Shown here: positions 52,507 through 63,968 of the stretch, piece by piece
Numbering within the stretch: the stretch's first letter is position 1
Layout of the letters: each line of letters opens with the position of its first letter
Source of the DNA: a bacterium A37T11
GTDB taxonomy: Bacteria > Bacteroidota > Bacteroidia > Sphingobacteriales > Sphingobacteriaceae
Length of the DNA stretch: 64,000 nt
Assembly: GCA_900109895.1 (NCBI GenBank)
Contig: FOBR01000005.1
Span: 1-64,000 of the forward strand
Direction of reading: 5' to 3'
The notes under the pieces: model-generated
Databases searched by the model: none
Seen by the model: only the letters and a program-made list of their open reading frames with translations
Told to the model about the DNA's origin: nothing
Translations under genes and position numbers: made by a program

Positions 52507-54303
52507 ATGCATAAAATATACGTCAGTTTACTAGGAATGATTGTCGCACATAGTACCTTAGCTCAACCAAGCAGCCACATCGCTTTTGAAGTTTCTTTTA
52601 AAGAACCACAAGCCCATTACGCGGAGTTGAGCATGGAAATTTCGGGTATTAAACAGGATTATATCGATGTGAAGATGCCGGTATGGACTCCCGGATCTTA
52701 TTTAGTGCGTGAATTTGCGAAAAGTGTGGAAGGTTTTGCGGCGGTTGGGGCAAATGGTACGCCCATTAAAAGCTATAAGATTAATAAAAATACCTGGCGT
52801 TTGGAGTCTAAAAAGGCATCACTGGTAAAATTGACCTACCGGGTGTATGGTTTTGAGGTTTCCGTACGAACCAACTTTTTTGATGCCGACGGTGCTTTTA
52901 TTTCTCCGGCGAGTACGTTTATGTATGTGGATGGGCTCATTGATCATCCGGCGGAAGTGAAGGTTGTGCCTTATAACGGTTGGTCCCAGGTCTCTACCGG
53001 GATGGAGCCGGTGGCCGGCAAGCCTTATACGTATTATGCGCCTGACTTTGATATTTTGTTTGATTCGCCCATTGAAGTGGGCAACCAGGATATTTTTTCA
53101 TTTGAAGCGGCTGGCGTACATTATGAGGTGGCGATGGCCCGGGGTGGCAATTATGACAAAGAGCGCCTGAAAACCGATATGGCGAAGATTGTGGAATCGG
53201 AAACGGCCGTATTTGGCGAAAACCCCAATAAGCGCTATTTATTTATCGTGCATAACAACCAATCAGGGGGAGGGGGCTTGGAGCACCTCAACTCAACGGT
53301 TTTGGGGGCTACGCGTTTTGGCTATGGTACTGAAGTCGGGTATCAGGGATTTTTGGGTTTGGTAGCGCATGAGCACTTTCACCTCTGGAATGTGAAGCGC
53401 CTTCGGCCAAAAGCATTGGGACCATTTAACTACGATGCTGAAAACTACACGACCAGCCTTTGGATTGCGGAAGGGTTTACGGCTTATTACGATAACCTGG
53501 CGCTGCGCCGTAGTGGGTTTTTAGGTCCGGAACAATACTTAAATACGTTATGCGGCGATGTACAGGCGGTGGAGAACCGGCCTGGCCATAACGTACAGTC
53601 TTTAGCGGACGCAAGCTTTGATGCTTGGATCAAGTCATACAGGCCGGATGAGAATTCGGCAAATACGGGCATTTCCTATTATAACAAAGGGGCATTGATG
53701 GCGGCCATGCTTGACCTATCTATCATTAAGGCGACGGACGGGCAAAAACACCTGGACGATGTAATGAAAGCCATGTATGCCGAATACTATAAAAAGGAGA
53801 AACGGGGCTATACTGACCAGGAGTTTATAGCAATGGCCGAAAAGGTAGCCGGTATTTCGCTGGCAGAAATCTATGAGGCGGTCACCACGGCCGGGACACC
53901 CGATTATAATAAGTACTTGCATTATGCGGGGCTGGAACTGATCGATGCCAACGAAGGTTTAAAACAGCCTTACCTTGGTGCAAGCACCGGCCTGACGGAG
54001 GGCCGCCTGCTGATTACAACGGTAACCCGTGAAAGTGGCGCCTGGGTTGGTGGCCTGAACGTAAAGGATGAGCTGCTGGCGGTAAATGGGGTGCGCCTGG
54101 ATGCTGCTGGCAAAGAACTTGACCGCATCCTGGCGGCCAGCAAGGTGGGCGATACCATTAAGGTGTTGGTAGCCCGGGATGGACTGATCAAAGAGCTAAC
54201 CGTAACGCTAGGCCAGGATCCGAATAAACGGTACATGATCCGTCCGCTGCAAAACTTGTCAGAAGCGCAGAAAACGGTAATGCGGAAGTGGCTGTCGCTT
54301 TAA
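52507..54303 (+). CDS. M61 family metallopeptidase with PDZ domain
   Basis: The 598-aa protein has a signal peptide (about 1-19, STLAQ), an N-terminal beta domain (MPVWTPGSYLVREFAKSVEGF is typical of the M61 family), and the zinc motif VAHEHFHLWNVKRLRP (HExxH) with the third ligand in WIAEGFTAYYDNL. A C-terminal PDZ domain (about 485-570, YLGASTGLTEGRLLITTVTR) follows. Family members are glycyl/alanyl aminopeptidases acting in the periplasm. TACGTTTG (52478-52485) is a likely -7 element. Confidence 0.93.
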   Translation: MHKIYVSLLGMIVAHSTLAQPSSHIAFEVSFKEPQAHYAELSMEISGIKQDYIDVKMPVWTPGSYLVREFAKSVEGFAAVGANGTPIKSYKINKNTWRLESKKASLVKLTYRVYGFEVSVRTNFFDADGAFISPASTFMYVDGLIDHPAEVKVVPYNGWSQVSTGMEPVAGKPYTYYAPDFDILFDSPIEVGNQDIFSFEAAGVHYEVAMARGGNYDKERLKTDMAKIVESETAVFGENPNKRYLFIVHNNQSGGGGLEHLNSTVLGATRFGYGTEVGYQGFLGLVAHEHFHLWNVKRLRPKALGPFNYDAENYTTSLWIAEGFTAYYDNLALRRSGFLGPEQYLNTLCGDVQAVENRPGHNVQSLADASFDAWIKSYRPDENSANTGISYYNKGALMAAMLDLSIIKATDGQKHLDDVMKAMYAEYYKKEKRGYTDQEFIAMAEKVAGISLAEIYEAVTTAGTPDYNKYLHYAGLELIDANEGLKQPYLGASTGLTEGRLLITTVTRESGAWVGGLNVKDELLAVNGVRLDAAGKELDRILAASKVGDTIKVLVARDGLIKELTVTLGQDPNKRYMIRPLQNLSEAQKTVMRKWLSL

Positions 54304-54806
54304 AACGTAAATCGCACGGAGAACCCGAAGCCGTCAAACTTCAAATTAGCATCCGGCGCCAGATTTAAAGAAGGTTTCCAGTCAAGCCCGAAGTTAATAG
54401 GGGCATTTTTGATTTTGTAATCCAGCCCAACGACGCCTTCTGCGCTCAGGGCAAATTCATTGCTGCCTTCGCGGCCATCCGGATATACGATCTTATCTTT
54501 ATATGTCCCAACACCGGCACCTGCGCCATAGTACCAGCGCAGTCCTTCGACACTGGGAAACTCCCGATGAATTTCATAGAGGGCCATGAGCCTAAAGGTA
54601 CTATATTCATGATTGGAACGAAAGTTCATAATAACATCAATGGCATTGGCATCTGTTATAAAATTTTTAAAGGTGATGCCGTTGGCCACGCCAAACCGGC
54701 CACCTATTGCATGTTTGTATGTTTGCCCATCCTGTGCCAGCGCACGCTGGCCACTGAAGGCCAGCAGCCCTGCAGCGAGGGTATTGATGAATAGTTTCTT
54801 GATCAT
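54300..54806 (-). CDS. Small outer membrane beta-barrel protein
   Basis: The 168-aa product has a signal peptide (about 1-24, QRALAQ) and eight alternating strands: GGRFGVANGITFKNF, AIDVIMNFRSN, FRLMALYEIHRE, LRWYYGAGAGVGTY, SAEGVVGLDYKI, INFGLDWKPSLNL and the final FDGFGFSVRFTF with the terminal Phe used for barrel insertion. This resembles the OmpA-like or outer membrane protein beta-barrel family. Its stop overlaps the last codon of the convergent M61 gene by 4 bp. Function unknown. Confidence 0.8.
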   Translation of the reverse strand: MIKKLFINTLAAGLLAFSGQRALAQDGQTYKHAIGGRFGVANGITFKNFITDANAIDVIMNFRSNHEYSTFRLMALYEIHREFPSVEGLRWYYGAGAGVGTYKDKIVYPDGREGSNEFALSAEGVVGLDYKIKNAPINFGLDWKPSLNLAPDANLKFDGFGFSVRFTF

Positions 54807-54913
54807 GCCGCGAAGATATCATTCTCTTATCGTATTGTGCAAAAAACTTGGTTCGTTTTTCACAGATTGTACAATTTTAACTACCTTTTGCACACTACTA
54901 ACGTGTTTTGAAC

Positions 54914-54942
54914 TTGAAATGTAGCATAAAATGCTACTTTTG
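54914..54942 (+). promoter_or_regulatory. Promoter and perfect operator-like palindrome upstream of the symporter gene
   Basis: TTG (54914-54916), 18 bp, TACTTTTG (54935-54942) fits a promoter. GTAGCAT-AAA-ATGCTAC (54921-54937) is a perfect 7-bp inverted repeat that overlaps the spacer and the -7 element, the position of a repressor site. Confidence 0.55.
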
Positions 54943-54966
54943 CCAAGAGAGAGGAACAAATAGGCG

Positions 54967-56250
54967 ATGAAGTTACATACCAAAATATTTATTGGCATGA
55001 TCGTAGGGATCGGTGCAGGTCTCCTTGTTAAAAATTTACAGCTTGAGCCAACTACCCTGCAATCCATTAGTAGTTGGGTACAGCCCGTGGGCCAGATCTT
55101 TATGCGTATGATCTTTATGATGGTCATCCCACTGATACTGGCGGCTCTCATTTTAGGCATCGTAGAGATCGGAGACATGCAGAAGCTTGGTCGCATGGGT
55201 GGGCGGCTACTGATCTATACCATTATCGTGAGCTGCATCTCGGTAGTGATCGGTGTGACAGCCGTCGATCTGTTTAAACCGGGTACTCATCTCTCCACAC
55301 AAACACGCGACTACCTGGTGGCTGAATTTAAGGTTAATGCCCTGCAGGCAGAGGCAAACGCCAAGGAGGGCCAGGAGCGCTCCATTGGCGATATCATCAC
55401 CAACATCATCCCCAAAAATCCACTTGAAGATATGGTCCGGGCATTTGATCCTTCTTATACAGGGGGTGGCTTGCTCGCCGTGATGTTCTTCGCCCTGATC
55501 TTTGGCATTGCTATGTCTTCGGTTGATCAGGAGAAGGTGGCCCCGGTGAAAGCCTTTTTGGAAGGATTGTATGAAATTGTCATCAAAGTTATTGGCTATG
55601 CCATGGCGCTGGCCCCGTATGGAGTGGCCGCGTTGCTGTTTAATATGGCGCTGAATGTTGGGGCCAACTTTCTGCTGGCTTTGTTACAATATGTACTGGT
55701 TGTATTGGGTGCGCTGGCTTTCCACCAGTTTGTGGTATATGGCATCATTCTGAAATATTTTGCGGGCAGAAAGCCCTGGAAGTTTATGCGCGATATGAGT
55801 GAGGTTACCATCACTGCCTTCTCAACAAGTTCCAGCAACGCGACGCTGCCTACAGCGATCAGGGTTAGTATTGAAAAGCTGAAGATACCCAAGCCCATTG
55901 CTAATTTCGTGCTGACCATTGGCAGCACGGGCAACCAAAATGGTACGGCCTTGTTTGAAGGCATTACGGTATTGTTCCTGGCGCAGTGTTTCGGGGTGGA
56001 TCTAAGCCTGGCTTTCCAGATTACGGTGGTATTTTTGTGTATCTTGGCGGGTATTGGAACGGCAGGTGTTCCTGGAGGGTCACTGCCGGTGATCGTGACT
56101 ATTTTGGTCTCCATTGGTGTTCCGGGGGAGGCCATCGGGCTGATCTATGGGGTAGACCGTATCTTAGACATGTCGCGCACGGTGCTCAACGTCAATGGCG
56201 ACATTACTGCCGCAGCCTACATTCAGTATACCGAAGAGAAGCGCGCTTAG
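54967..56250 (+). CDS. Dicarboxylate/amino acid:cation symporter (DAACS family)
   Basis: The 427-aa membrane transporter has about eight helices and two re-entrant hairpins. Signature pieces are FMRMIFMMVIPLILAALILGI, TAFSTSSSNATLPTAIRVS (the serine-rich substrate loop of hairpin 1), TIGSTGNQNGTALFEGI (unwound TM7, sodium and substrate), AGIGTAGVPGGSLPVIVTIL (hairpin 2) and VDRILDMSRTVLNVNGD (TM8 substrate aspartate and arginine). It takes up C4-dicarboxylates or glutamate/aspartate. The promoter and palindrome at 54914-54942 suggest control by a nearby or distant repressor. Confidence 0.94.
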   Translation: MKLHTKIFIGMIVGIGAGLLVKNLQLEPTTLQSISSWVQPVGQIFMRMIFMMVIPLILAALILGIVEIGDMQKLGRMGGRLLIYTIIVSCISVVIGVTAVDLFKPGTHLSTQTRDYLVAEFKVNALQAEANAKEGQERSIGDIITNIIPKNPLEDMVRAFDPSYTGGGLLAVMFFALIFGIAMSSVDQEKVAPVKAFLEGLYEIVIKVIGYAMALAPYGVAALLFNMALNVGANFLLALLQYVLVVLGALAFHQFVVYGIILKYFAGRKPWKFMRDMSEVTITAFSTSSSNATLPTAIRVSIEKLKIPKPIANFVLTIGSTGNQNGTALFEGITVLFLAQCFGVDLSLAFQITVVFLCILAGIGTAGVPGGSLPVIVTILVSIGVPGEAIGLIYGVDRILDMSRTVLNVNGDITAAAYIQYTEEKRA

Positions 56251-56253
56251 CGG

Positions 56254-58302
<2,049 letters not shown>

Positions 58303-59880
58303 TTAATGGCTGGCGTGACTTAAGTCAACCTTAGCTTTAGAGGTTTTTATAATTAATAATAGCGGCACACATGCCAGGAACATGAGCCCGATGTATAAAA
58401 ATACATCCATATAAGACATGATGGCCGACTGGCTGGTAATGGTGCCGTCCATGGCGCGTATGGCAGCTAGTTTTGCCTGTGCCAGCGGCATACCATGGTG
58501 GGTGAAATTGCCAATGAGCGCCTGATATTTTTGTTGAAAGGCTGCGTTCTCTGGGACAATATTGGTGATCAAATCATTGCGGTGCAAGGCATTCTGCCTG
58601 CTCATAAAGGTGGTGATCAATGCTACCCCAAAAGATCCACCCAATTGACGCATCATCCCAGTGAATGAAGCACCCTGGCCAATTTCTTTTCCTTTTAATC
58701 CCGATAGCGATAGGGTAGTGATGGGTATAAACAACATACCGAGGGCTACACCACGTAGCATAAGCATCCAAAAGAAATCGTCTTTACCTGTATGCGGAGT
58801 GAGGAGGTAGTAGCCCCAAAGACTATATACAAAAAAGAGAAACATGCCGATCGCCGCAATGTACTGTTGCTTATATCCGCGTTGGATGAGTTGACCAATA
58901 ATGGGCATCATGACGGCAGTGGCAAGGGTAGCTGGAATCATGAGCAATCCTGCCTGGAAAGCCGTCCAACCTAAAGAGTTTTGGGTGTACAATGGAATAA
59001 TAAAAGTAGATCCATACAGGCCAAATCCGAGAATGAACGAAAAGAAAGTTCCAATAGCCAAAAACTTGTTTTTTAAAACCCGAAGTTCAACAATGGGATT
59101 TTTAAAGGTAAGCTCACGCCAGATAAATAGGTAGATGCTTATAGCAAAAGTGATACTTAAGCCTAATATGATTTTATCATTAAACCAGTCATCTTCCTGG
59201 CCGCGTTCAAGTACATATTGAAGGGAGCCAACCGTGGTCGCCAATAAGACGATCCCAAGCCAGTCTACCTCGCTGGCTGATTTTTTTTCGCCGTATTTTG
59301 GGCTCCTGACAAATTCCATGGCTAGTACCGCCGCGATGATACCCAAGGGTACGTTGATATAAAAGATATAGGGCCAGCTGTAGTTTTCTATAATGTATCC
59401 GCCCAGGGGAGGGCCTAAGGTTGGGCCTACAATAACACCCAAACCATAGATAGCTTGGGCCATACCCCTTTTTTCAACCGGGAAGACCTCGGTAATAATG
59501 GTTTGTGAGGTAACTAGTAACGCTCCGCCACCAACACCCTGTAAAAACCGGAAGAGAACAATCTCCCAGAGGGTATTGGCATTTCCACACATAAACGAGC
59601 AGAAGGTAAAAAGGATGATGGATGCCACAAAATAATTGCGGCGCCCAAACTGCATAGACAACCAGCTGGTCATGGGCACGATGATCACGTTGCCAATAGC
59701 ATAGGCCGTGATCACCCAGCCAATCTCATTGAGGGTAGCCCCAAGGTTACCCTTCATGTCATTAAGGGCAACGTTGATAATGGTGGTATCCACAACCTCC
59801 AACAGGGCACACAAAATTACTGTGATCGTAATGATCACCCGCCTGCTGCCATATTCAACTAATGATTCTTGTTGGGCCAT
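58303..59880 (-). CDS. DHA2-family MFS multidrug transporter (EmrB/QacA-like)
   Basis: The 525-aa protein has 14 membrane helices. The DHA2 signatures are LCALLEVVDTTIINVALNDMKGNLGA (motif D1 in TM1), GNVIIVPMTSWLSMQFGRRNYF (motif A) and RFLQGVGGGALLVTSQTIITEVFP (motif C-like). Central loops and GVALGMLFIPITTLSLSGL follow. It acts with the EmrA adaptor and TolC at 59918-62451 as a tripartite exporter. It is the last gene of the TetR-controlled operon, 37 bp after emrA. Confidence 0.94.
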   Translation of the reverse strand: MAQQESLVEYGSRRVIITITVILCALLEVVDTTIINVALNDMKGNLGATLNEIGWVITAYAIGNVIIVPMTSWLSMQFGRRNYFVASIILFTFCSFMCGNANTLWEIVLFRFLQGVGGGALLVTSQTIITEVFPVEKRGMAQAIYGLGVIVGPTLGPPLGGYIIENYSWPYIFYINVPLGIIAAVLAMEFVRSPKYGEKKSASEVDWLGIVLLATTVGSLQYVLERGQEDDWFNDKIILGLSITFAISIYLFIWRELTFKNPIVELRVLKNKFLAIGTFFSFILGFGLYGSTFIIPLYTQNSLGWTAFQAGLLMIPATLATAVMMPIIGQLIQRGYKQQYIAAIGMFLFFVYSLWGYYLLTPHTGKDDFFWMLMLRGVALGMLFIPITTLSLSGLKGKEIGQGASFTGMMRQLGGSFGVALITTFMSRQNALHRNDLITNIVPENAAFQQKYQALIGNFTHHGMPLAQAKLAAIRAMDGTITSQSAIMSYMDVFLYIGLMFLACVPLLLIIKTSKAKVDLSHASH

Positions 59881-59917
59881 TATATTTTTAATATATTTTT
59901 TTACTTTAAGCTTCTGC

Positions 59918-61018
59918 TTATTTCAAATGAACATCTACCAATACATTCATCCCTGTGCGTACTTTATTGAGTAGGGAATCTGAGGGGTCTGCAAAATCAA
60001 TCCGGATGGGCACACGTTGTACCACCTTCACAAAGTTGCCTGAGGCATTGTCTGGAGGCAACAGCGACAAGCTGGCACCTGTAGCTGGCGAGAACGAGCT
60101 TACTTTGCCCTTAAACTCATGGTCTGGGAAGGCATCAATCTCCAAACCTACTTCCTGGCCTACGGACATCTTGGTTAGCTGCGTTTCTTTAAAGTTGGCA
60201 GAGACCCATTTTTCATTATCAGGAATGATATTAAATAGTGACTGTCCGGCTTGAACAAACTGTCCGGGTTGTAGGTTTACGCGATCCAATTGACCGTCAA
60301 CTGCTGCAGTAACAACCGTATAGCTCAAATTGAGTTTAGCTGCATCCAGGTCAGCTTGACGCTGCTTGATGCCGGCGTTGGCTACCGAAACTTGTGCAGC
60401 CGAAACGTTCTTTTGGGTAGATACCGCAGATCGTTGTTTATCAGCCGATTCTTTTTGCGCCTGTAAGATAGCTAGTTCCTTTTCTGCCGATTGTTTGGCA
60501 GCCAATGCTTGCTCGTATTGTTGTTGGGTAATGGTGTGGTCAGCGATCAGGTTGGCATAGCGTTTAAAATCGTTGTCGGTACGCCATACGTTTACTTTGG
60601 CAGCGTCGATCTGCGCATCTACCGTCAGGATGTTGGCTTGTGAAGTAGTGATGTTTGCATTGGCTACCGGAATGCCTGCTCCGGCAACGCCGGCGCTGCT
60701 TTGTGCTGAAACCAAGGCAGCTTCTGCTTTTTCAACTTCGATCTGATAGTCACGGCTATCCAGTATAATGAGTGTGTCACCCTTATGGACATACTGGTTG
60801 TCTTTTACTCGGACTTCCTGAATATAGCCAGGTACCCGTGGGATGACCGGGCTGATGCGGGTTTGCACTTGGGCGTCATCGGTTTCTTCGTGTTTTTGTG
60901 CGTGAAGGTATTTGATGGTACCATAGACGGCACCTAAAATAATGAGGGTTCCAAAAATGATGGCAAACCGTTTGTTCCCTCCTTTTGGTTTTTCCGCTGC
61001 TTGTTGATTCTGATCCAT
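59918..61018 (-). CDS. EmrA/HlyD-like membrane fusion protein
   Basis: The 366-aa adaptor has one N-terminal helix (FAIIFGTLIILGAVYGTIKY, about 17-36) and a lipoyl half (TDDAQVQTRISPVIPRVPGYIQEVRVKDNQYVHKGDTLIILDSRDY). A long alpha-helical coiled coil (about 85-230, rich in Ala, Gln and Lys) follows, then the second lipoyl and barrel region (VTAAVDGQLDRVNLQPGQFVQAGQSLF). It bridges the DHA2 pump to the outer membrane TolC partner. Confidence 0.93.
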   Translation of the reverse strand: MDQNQQAAEKPKGGNKRFAIIFGTLIILGAVYGTIKYLHAQKHEETDDAQVQTRISPVIPRVPGYIQEVRVKDNQYVHKGDTLIILDSRDYQIEVEKAEAALVSAQSSAGVAGAGIPVANANITTSQANILTVDAQIDAAKVNVWRTDNDFKRYANLIADHTITQQQYEQALAAKQSAEKELAILQAQKESADKQRSAVSTQKNVSAAQVSVANAGIKQRQADLDAAKLNLSYTVVTAAVDGQLDRVNLQPGQFVQAGQSLFNIIPDNEKWVSANFKETQLTKMSVGQEVGLEIDAFPDHEFKGKVSSFSPATGASLSLLPPDNASGNFVKVVQRVPIRIDFADPSDSLLNKVRTGMNVLVDVHLK

Positions 61019-61056
61019 GATATTCTTAAAATTCTTATATGTAGAGATAGTGCTTT

Positions 61057-62451
61057 TTATTTTTGTGTGCCGTTGGTGTTTACGATCTGCTGCGCATCCA
61101 GCAACACGCCTGCCGTTTCGTTTAGTTTTTGGCGCGATACTTCTGCATCTGCCTTTGAGTATTCATAATTAATAGATGACTGAAGTCTCGCTACATCTGC
61201 ATCCAGCAAGTCTGTAGTTGTGGCCAGCGCATTGTCATGTTTGTTTTTAGTGATGCGGTAGTTTTCGTTGGCCTGCTCTACGGCACGTTGGTATACCTCG
61301 ATTTTTTTAAGGCTCTTTATATAGTCCTGGAAAGCTACGTGCACCTGGCTGCGTACATCGTCACGCATTTTTTCATATTGCCAGTTTGCCTGTAGCTCGC
61401 GTTGGCGGGCTTCCTTTACCTTGGCTCCGTTTTTATAAAGTGAGGATAGGTTATAGCTCAGGGCAAGGCCGGCATTGACCGCGTTGCTAAGGGTCATAAA
61501 ATTGGGCACCTTTGCGGCAATATATCCACCATTCAATGACAAAGTGGGCAAATAAGCACCTTGTTCTACTTTAACAGATGCTGCATAAGAAGCAGTCCGT
61601 TCATGAAGGGCTAAGTAGTCTGCACGGTGGTCCAGAGCGGTCTGTTCCCAGATATCGATCGTTTCAGTGAGCGGTCCGCTGGTCTGCGAGAGGCTGTCTG
61701 TCTCCAACTTGATCTTGCCGTCCAGTCCCAGCATCAGGTTAAAATTGTAGTTAGCCGTTTCCAGATTGTTTTCCGCATCAAGCAGGGATAGTTCAACATT
61801 ACTTTTTTGCAATTCTGCTTTGAGCAGGTCGTTGCGCGCCAGCAATCCGTTTTCTTCCATACGGGCAAAGTCTTTTTCCCGCTGTTCGGCGGTTTTAAGA
61901 TTTTCAGCCACCAACCTCACCGCTGCAGTGGCTTTATAAAGGTTATAGTATGCCTCAATGGTGTTTTGTACCACAGCCTCCCGGTCATGCTGTGCATCCA
62001 GTTCGGCTGCTTTAGCCAGGAATTGTGCAGATTTAATACCATAAGTTATGCGCCCTCCTTTATATAAAGGAATGGATACATTGGCCATGCCAAACATCGC
62101 TTCCTTGACATTGGGCACACTGCTTCCGCTATTATCGTCGTCTGATGCATCATCAGTGTTATTATCACTTTCATTTAAATGCAGATTGGGCTTATTCATA
62201 CGCAGGTATTGGCCGCTCAATGAAATGTCAGGCAGGCGGTCATTTTTGGCATTGGTGACTGCTGCTTCTGCCTCTGCTTTTTTGGCTAGAGTAATTTTGA
62301 GATCTTTACTGTTTTCCAGGCTCAGGCCGATAGCTTCTTTTAGGGGAAGGTGCCGTACTTCCTGGCCATTGGACAATCGTGGTATACCAATGGCAAGCGA
62401 TAAGAGGATGAATACGTGTATTCCCTTACTTTTGTACTTCTGATACTTCAT
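61057..62451 (-). CDS. TolC-family outer membrane efflux protein (EmrAB-linked)
   Basis: The 464-aa protein has a signal peptide (about 1-29, RLSNGQ) and the duplicated TolC helical hairpins (HLPLKEAIGLSLENSKDLKITLAK, YNLYKATAAVRLVAENLKTAEQREKDFARMEENGLLARNDLLKAELQ). It provides the outer duct for the EmrAB-type pump. Its start lies 26 bp inside the end of tetR, implying coupled translation. Confidence 0.93.
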   Translation of the reverse strand: MKYQKYKSKGIHVFILLSLAIGIPRLSNGQEVRHLPLKEAIGLSLENSKDLKITLAKKAEAEAAVTNAKNDRLPDISLSGQYLRMNKPNLHLNESDNNTDDASDDDNSGSSVPNVKEAMFGMANVSIPLYKGGRITYGIKSAQFLAKAAELDAQHDREAVVQNTIEAYYNLYKATAAVRLVAENLKTAEQREKDFARMEENGLLARNDLLKAELQKSNVELSLLDAENNLETANYNFNLMLGLDGKIKLETDSLSQTSGPLTETIDIWEQTALDHRADYLALHERTASYAASVKVEQGAYLPTLSLNGGYIAAKVPNFMTLSNAVNAGLALSYNLSSLYKNGAKVKEARQRELQANWQYEKMRDDVRSQVHVAFQDYIKSLKKIEVYQRAVEQANENYRITKNKHDNALATTTDLLDADVARLQSSINYEYSKADAEVSRQKLNETAGVLLDAQQIVNTNGTQK

Positions 62452-63070
62452 GGGATAAATAGGTGGTAAACATTATTTTTAATACATTTTTTAATTTTTC
62501 AATGACTTCATTTTTAAAAGTCTTGTCATCATCCTGAATAATTTGATAGCTCTGGCAAAGGTGATATCGGTTGGCAATAGCCTGCTTAGCTGTCCCGATC
62601 AGGATGGTAGTTAATAGCCCAATATCTGCATCCTTCTTGAATATACCTTTTTTTTGCCCGCTGCTTACGGCAAGTTTAATGACCTGCGAATTTCTCTTTT
62701 TTAATTCAGTGATCATTTTATACACAAAATCGTCACTTATGGATACCGACTCGCGTGCCATAAGGATATGAAAATCTCTGTTTTTCATGAGTTTGTCAAA
62801 TATATACTCAGTCAAACGTTTTAAAAGTTCGATTTCATTTTCATATTTATCGCGTATGATCTCCGCCAGTTCTTTGCGGGTATTGGTGCCATGCAAGTCA
62901 AAAATAGCTTCCAGAAGTTTTTCTTTTGATCCGAAATAATAAGACACCATGGCAATATTGATATCCGCATGTTTAGCAATATCCCGCACAGAAGTCCTGT
63001 CATAACCATTTTGGGCAAAAAGCTCCAACGCTTTATCCATGATCTGAAGTTGCTTTTCTGTATACTTCAT
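62426..63070 (-). CDS. TetR-family transcriptional repressor of the efflux operon
   Basis: The 214-aa protein has the TetR N-terminal HTH (QIMDKALELFAQNGYDRTSVRDIAKHADINIAMVSYYFGSKEKLLEAIF) and a helical ligand domain. It is first in the operon tetR-tolC-emrA-emrB, and two TAAAC-N4-GTTTA sites lie over its own promoter (63097-63133). Ligand binding by an exported toxic compound would release repression of the pump and of itself. Confidence 0.93.
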   Translation of the reverse strand: MKYTEKQLQIMDKALELFAQNGYDRTSVRDIAKHADINIAMVSYYFGSKEKLLEAIFDLHGTNTRKELAEIIRDKYENEIELLKRLTEYIFDKLMKNRDFHILMARESVSISDDFVYKMITELKKRNSQVIKLAVSSGQKKGIFKKDADIGLLTTILIGTAKQAIANRYHLCQSYQIIQDDDKTFKNEVIEKLKNVLKIMFTTYLSHEVSEVQK

Positions 63071-63096
63071 TTTTGGAAATTTTCCTTTTCAGCGTG

Positions 63097-63133
63097 CAAA
63101 ACTAAACAAATGTTTAATTTAAACAAGCGTTTA
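63097..63133 (-). promoter_or_regulatory. Promoter of the efflux operon with twin operators
   Basis: On the minus strand TTG (63126-63124), 19 bp and TAGTTTTG (63104-63097) form a Bacteroidetes promoter; transcription would start near 63090, about 20 nt before the tetR ATG. TAAACAAATGTTTA (63103-63116) and TAAACAAGCGTTTA (63120-63133) are two copies of TAAAC-N4-GTTTA, 17 bp apart, and cover the promoter. This is a typical TetR operator arrangement. Confidence 0.7.
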
Positions 63134-63254
63134 GTTTTAAGGGTTATTCTTTCTTACGAAGGGATGATAAATGAGGTTAATAGTGGCTTTTTAGAATATT
63201 ATTTTGTCGTTTAATGATCAAAAATAGGGCCTGGATGTTTATTGTTAATTTAAT

Positions 63255-63262
63255 TACCTTTG
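63255..63262 (+). promoter_or_regulatory. -7 element of the last lipoprotein gene
   Basis: TACCTTTG lies 26 bp before ATG 63289 and predicts a leader of about 20 nt. No clear -33 element is at the right distance. Confidence 0.45.
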
Positions 63263-63288
63263 TCCCCAGTTAAAAAATAGGGAAGGGG

Positions 63289-63963
63289 ATGAAGTATAAA
63301 ATACGGTATTTTTTGATGATCTTGGGGGTTTGTAGTCTTTGCGGATGTTTTGACATCGTAGAGGAGATCAATCTGGCAGCCGATGGGAGCGGGCAGATGA
63401 TCGTTACCCTCAACCTGAGCCAAAGCCGCTCTAAGGTAGCCTCCGTTTTGCTGCTGGATAGTGTAAATGGCTATAAAATTCCTAAGCCAGCTGAAATCCG
63501 TAATCACCTTGAACAATTGGCCTCCAGATTAGGTAAAATGCCAGGTATTAGCCAAGTGAATTATACTTCAGACTTTACCAATTATATCGCCAACATCCGC
63601 TTTTCCTTTGCCAGCGTAACTAGTCTTAACCAAATAAGTCAGGTCATCTTTAAGGAATTGAAAATACCTCATACTGATGCAACTTCGTATAAATTTGACG
63701 CTGGAGCGCACATTTTCTCGCGCAATTATGCACATATGGCACAGGCATCAGCATCTTTTAATAAACTTAAGGCTAAAGACCAAGCGCTTTTTAAAGGAGC
63801 AGCTTATACCAGTATATACCGATTTAGTGTTCCGGTGGTATCTGTGAGCAACAAACAGGCAAAAATTTCGCCTTCTAAGAAGGCGGTGATGCTCCGTACA
63901 GAACTGCTTGACCTTATCCAAGGCAATGCCACTATCAACAATCGTATTCAATTAGCAAATTAA
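63289..63963 (+). CDS. Lipoprotein of unknown function
   Basis: The 224-aa product has a lipoprotein signal, MKYKIRYFLMILGVCSLCGC, with the likely lipid cysteine at 20 (CGC-F). The mature part EEINLAADGSGQMIVTLNLSQSRSKV recalls Bacteroidota lipoproteins related to the LppM/DUF3153 type. In those an E-x-h-x-h-x-x-D-G-S-G-x-h segment starts an alpha+beta domain, and SYKFDAGAHIFSRN and FKGAAYTSIYRFSVPVVS could be later strands. Function unknown. It is followed by another gene after 5 bp, probably in the same transcript. Confidence 0.75.
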   Translation: MKYKIRYFLMILGVCSLCGCFDIVEEINLAADGSGQMIVTLNLSQSRSKVASVLLLDSVNGYKIPKPAEIRNHLEQLASRLGKMPGISQVNYTSDFTNYIANIRFSFASVTSLNQISQVIFKELKIPHTDATSYKFDAGAHIFSRNYAHMAQASASFNKLKAKDQALFKGAAYTSIYRFSVPVVSVSNKQAKISPSKKAVMLRTELLDLIQGNATINNRIQLAN

Positions 63964-63968
63964 TTAAC

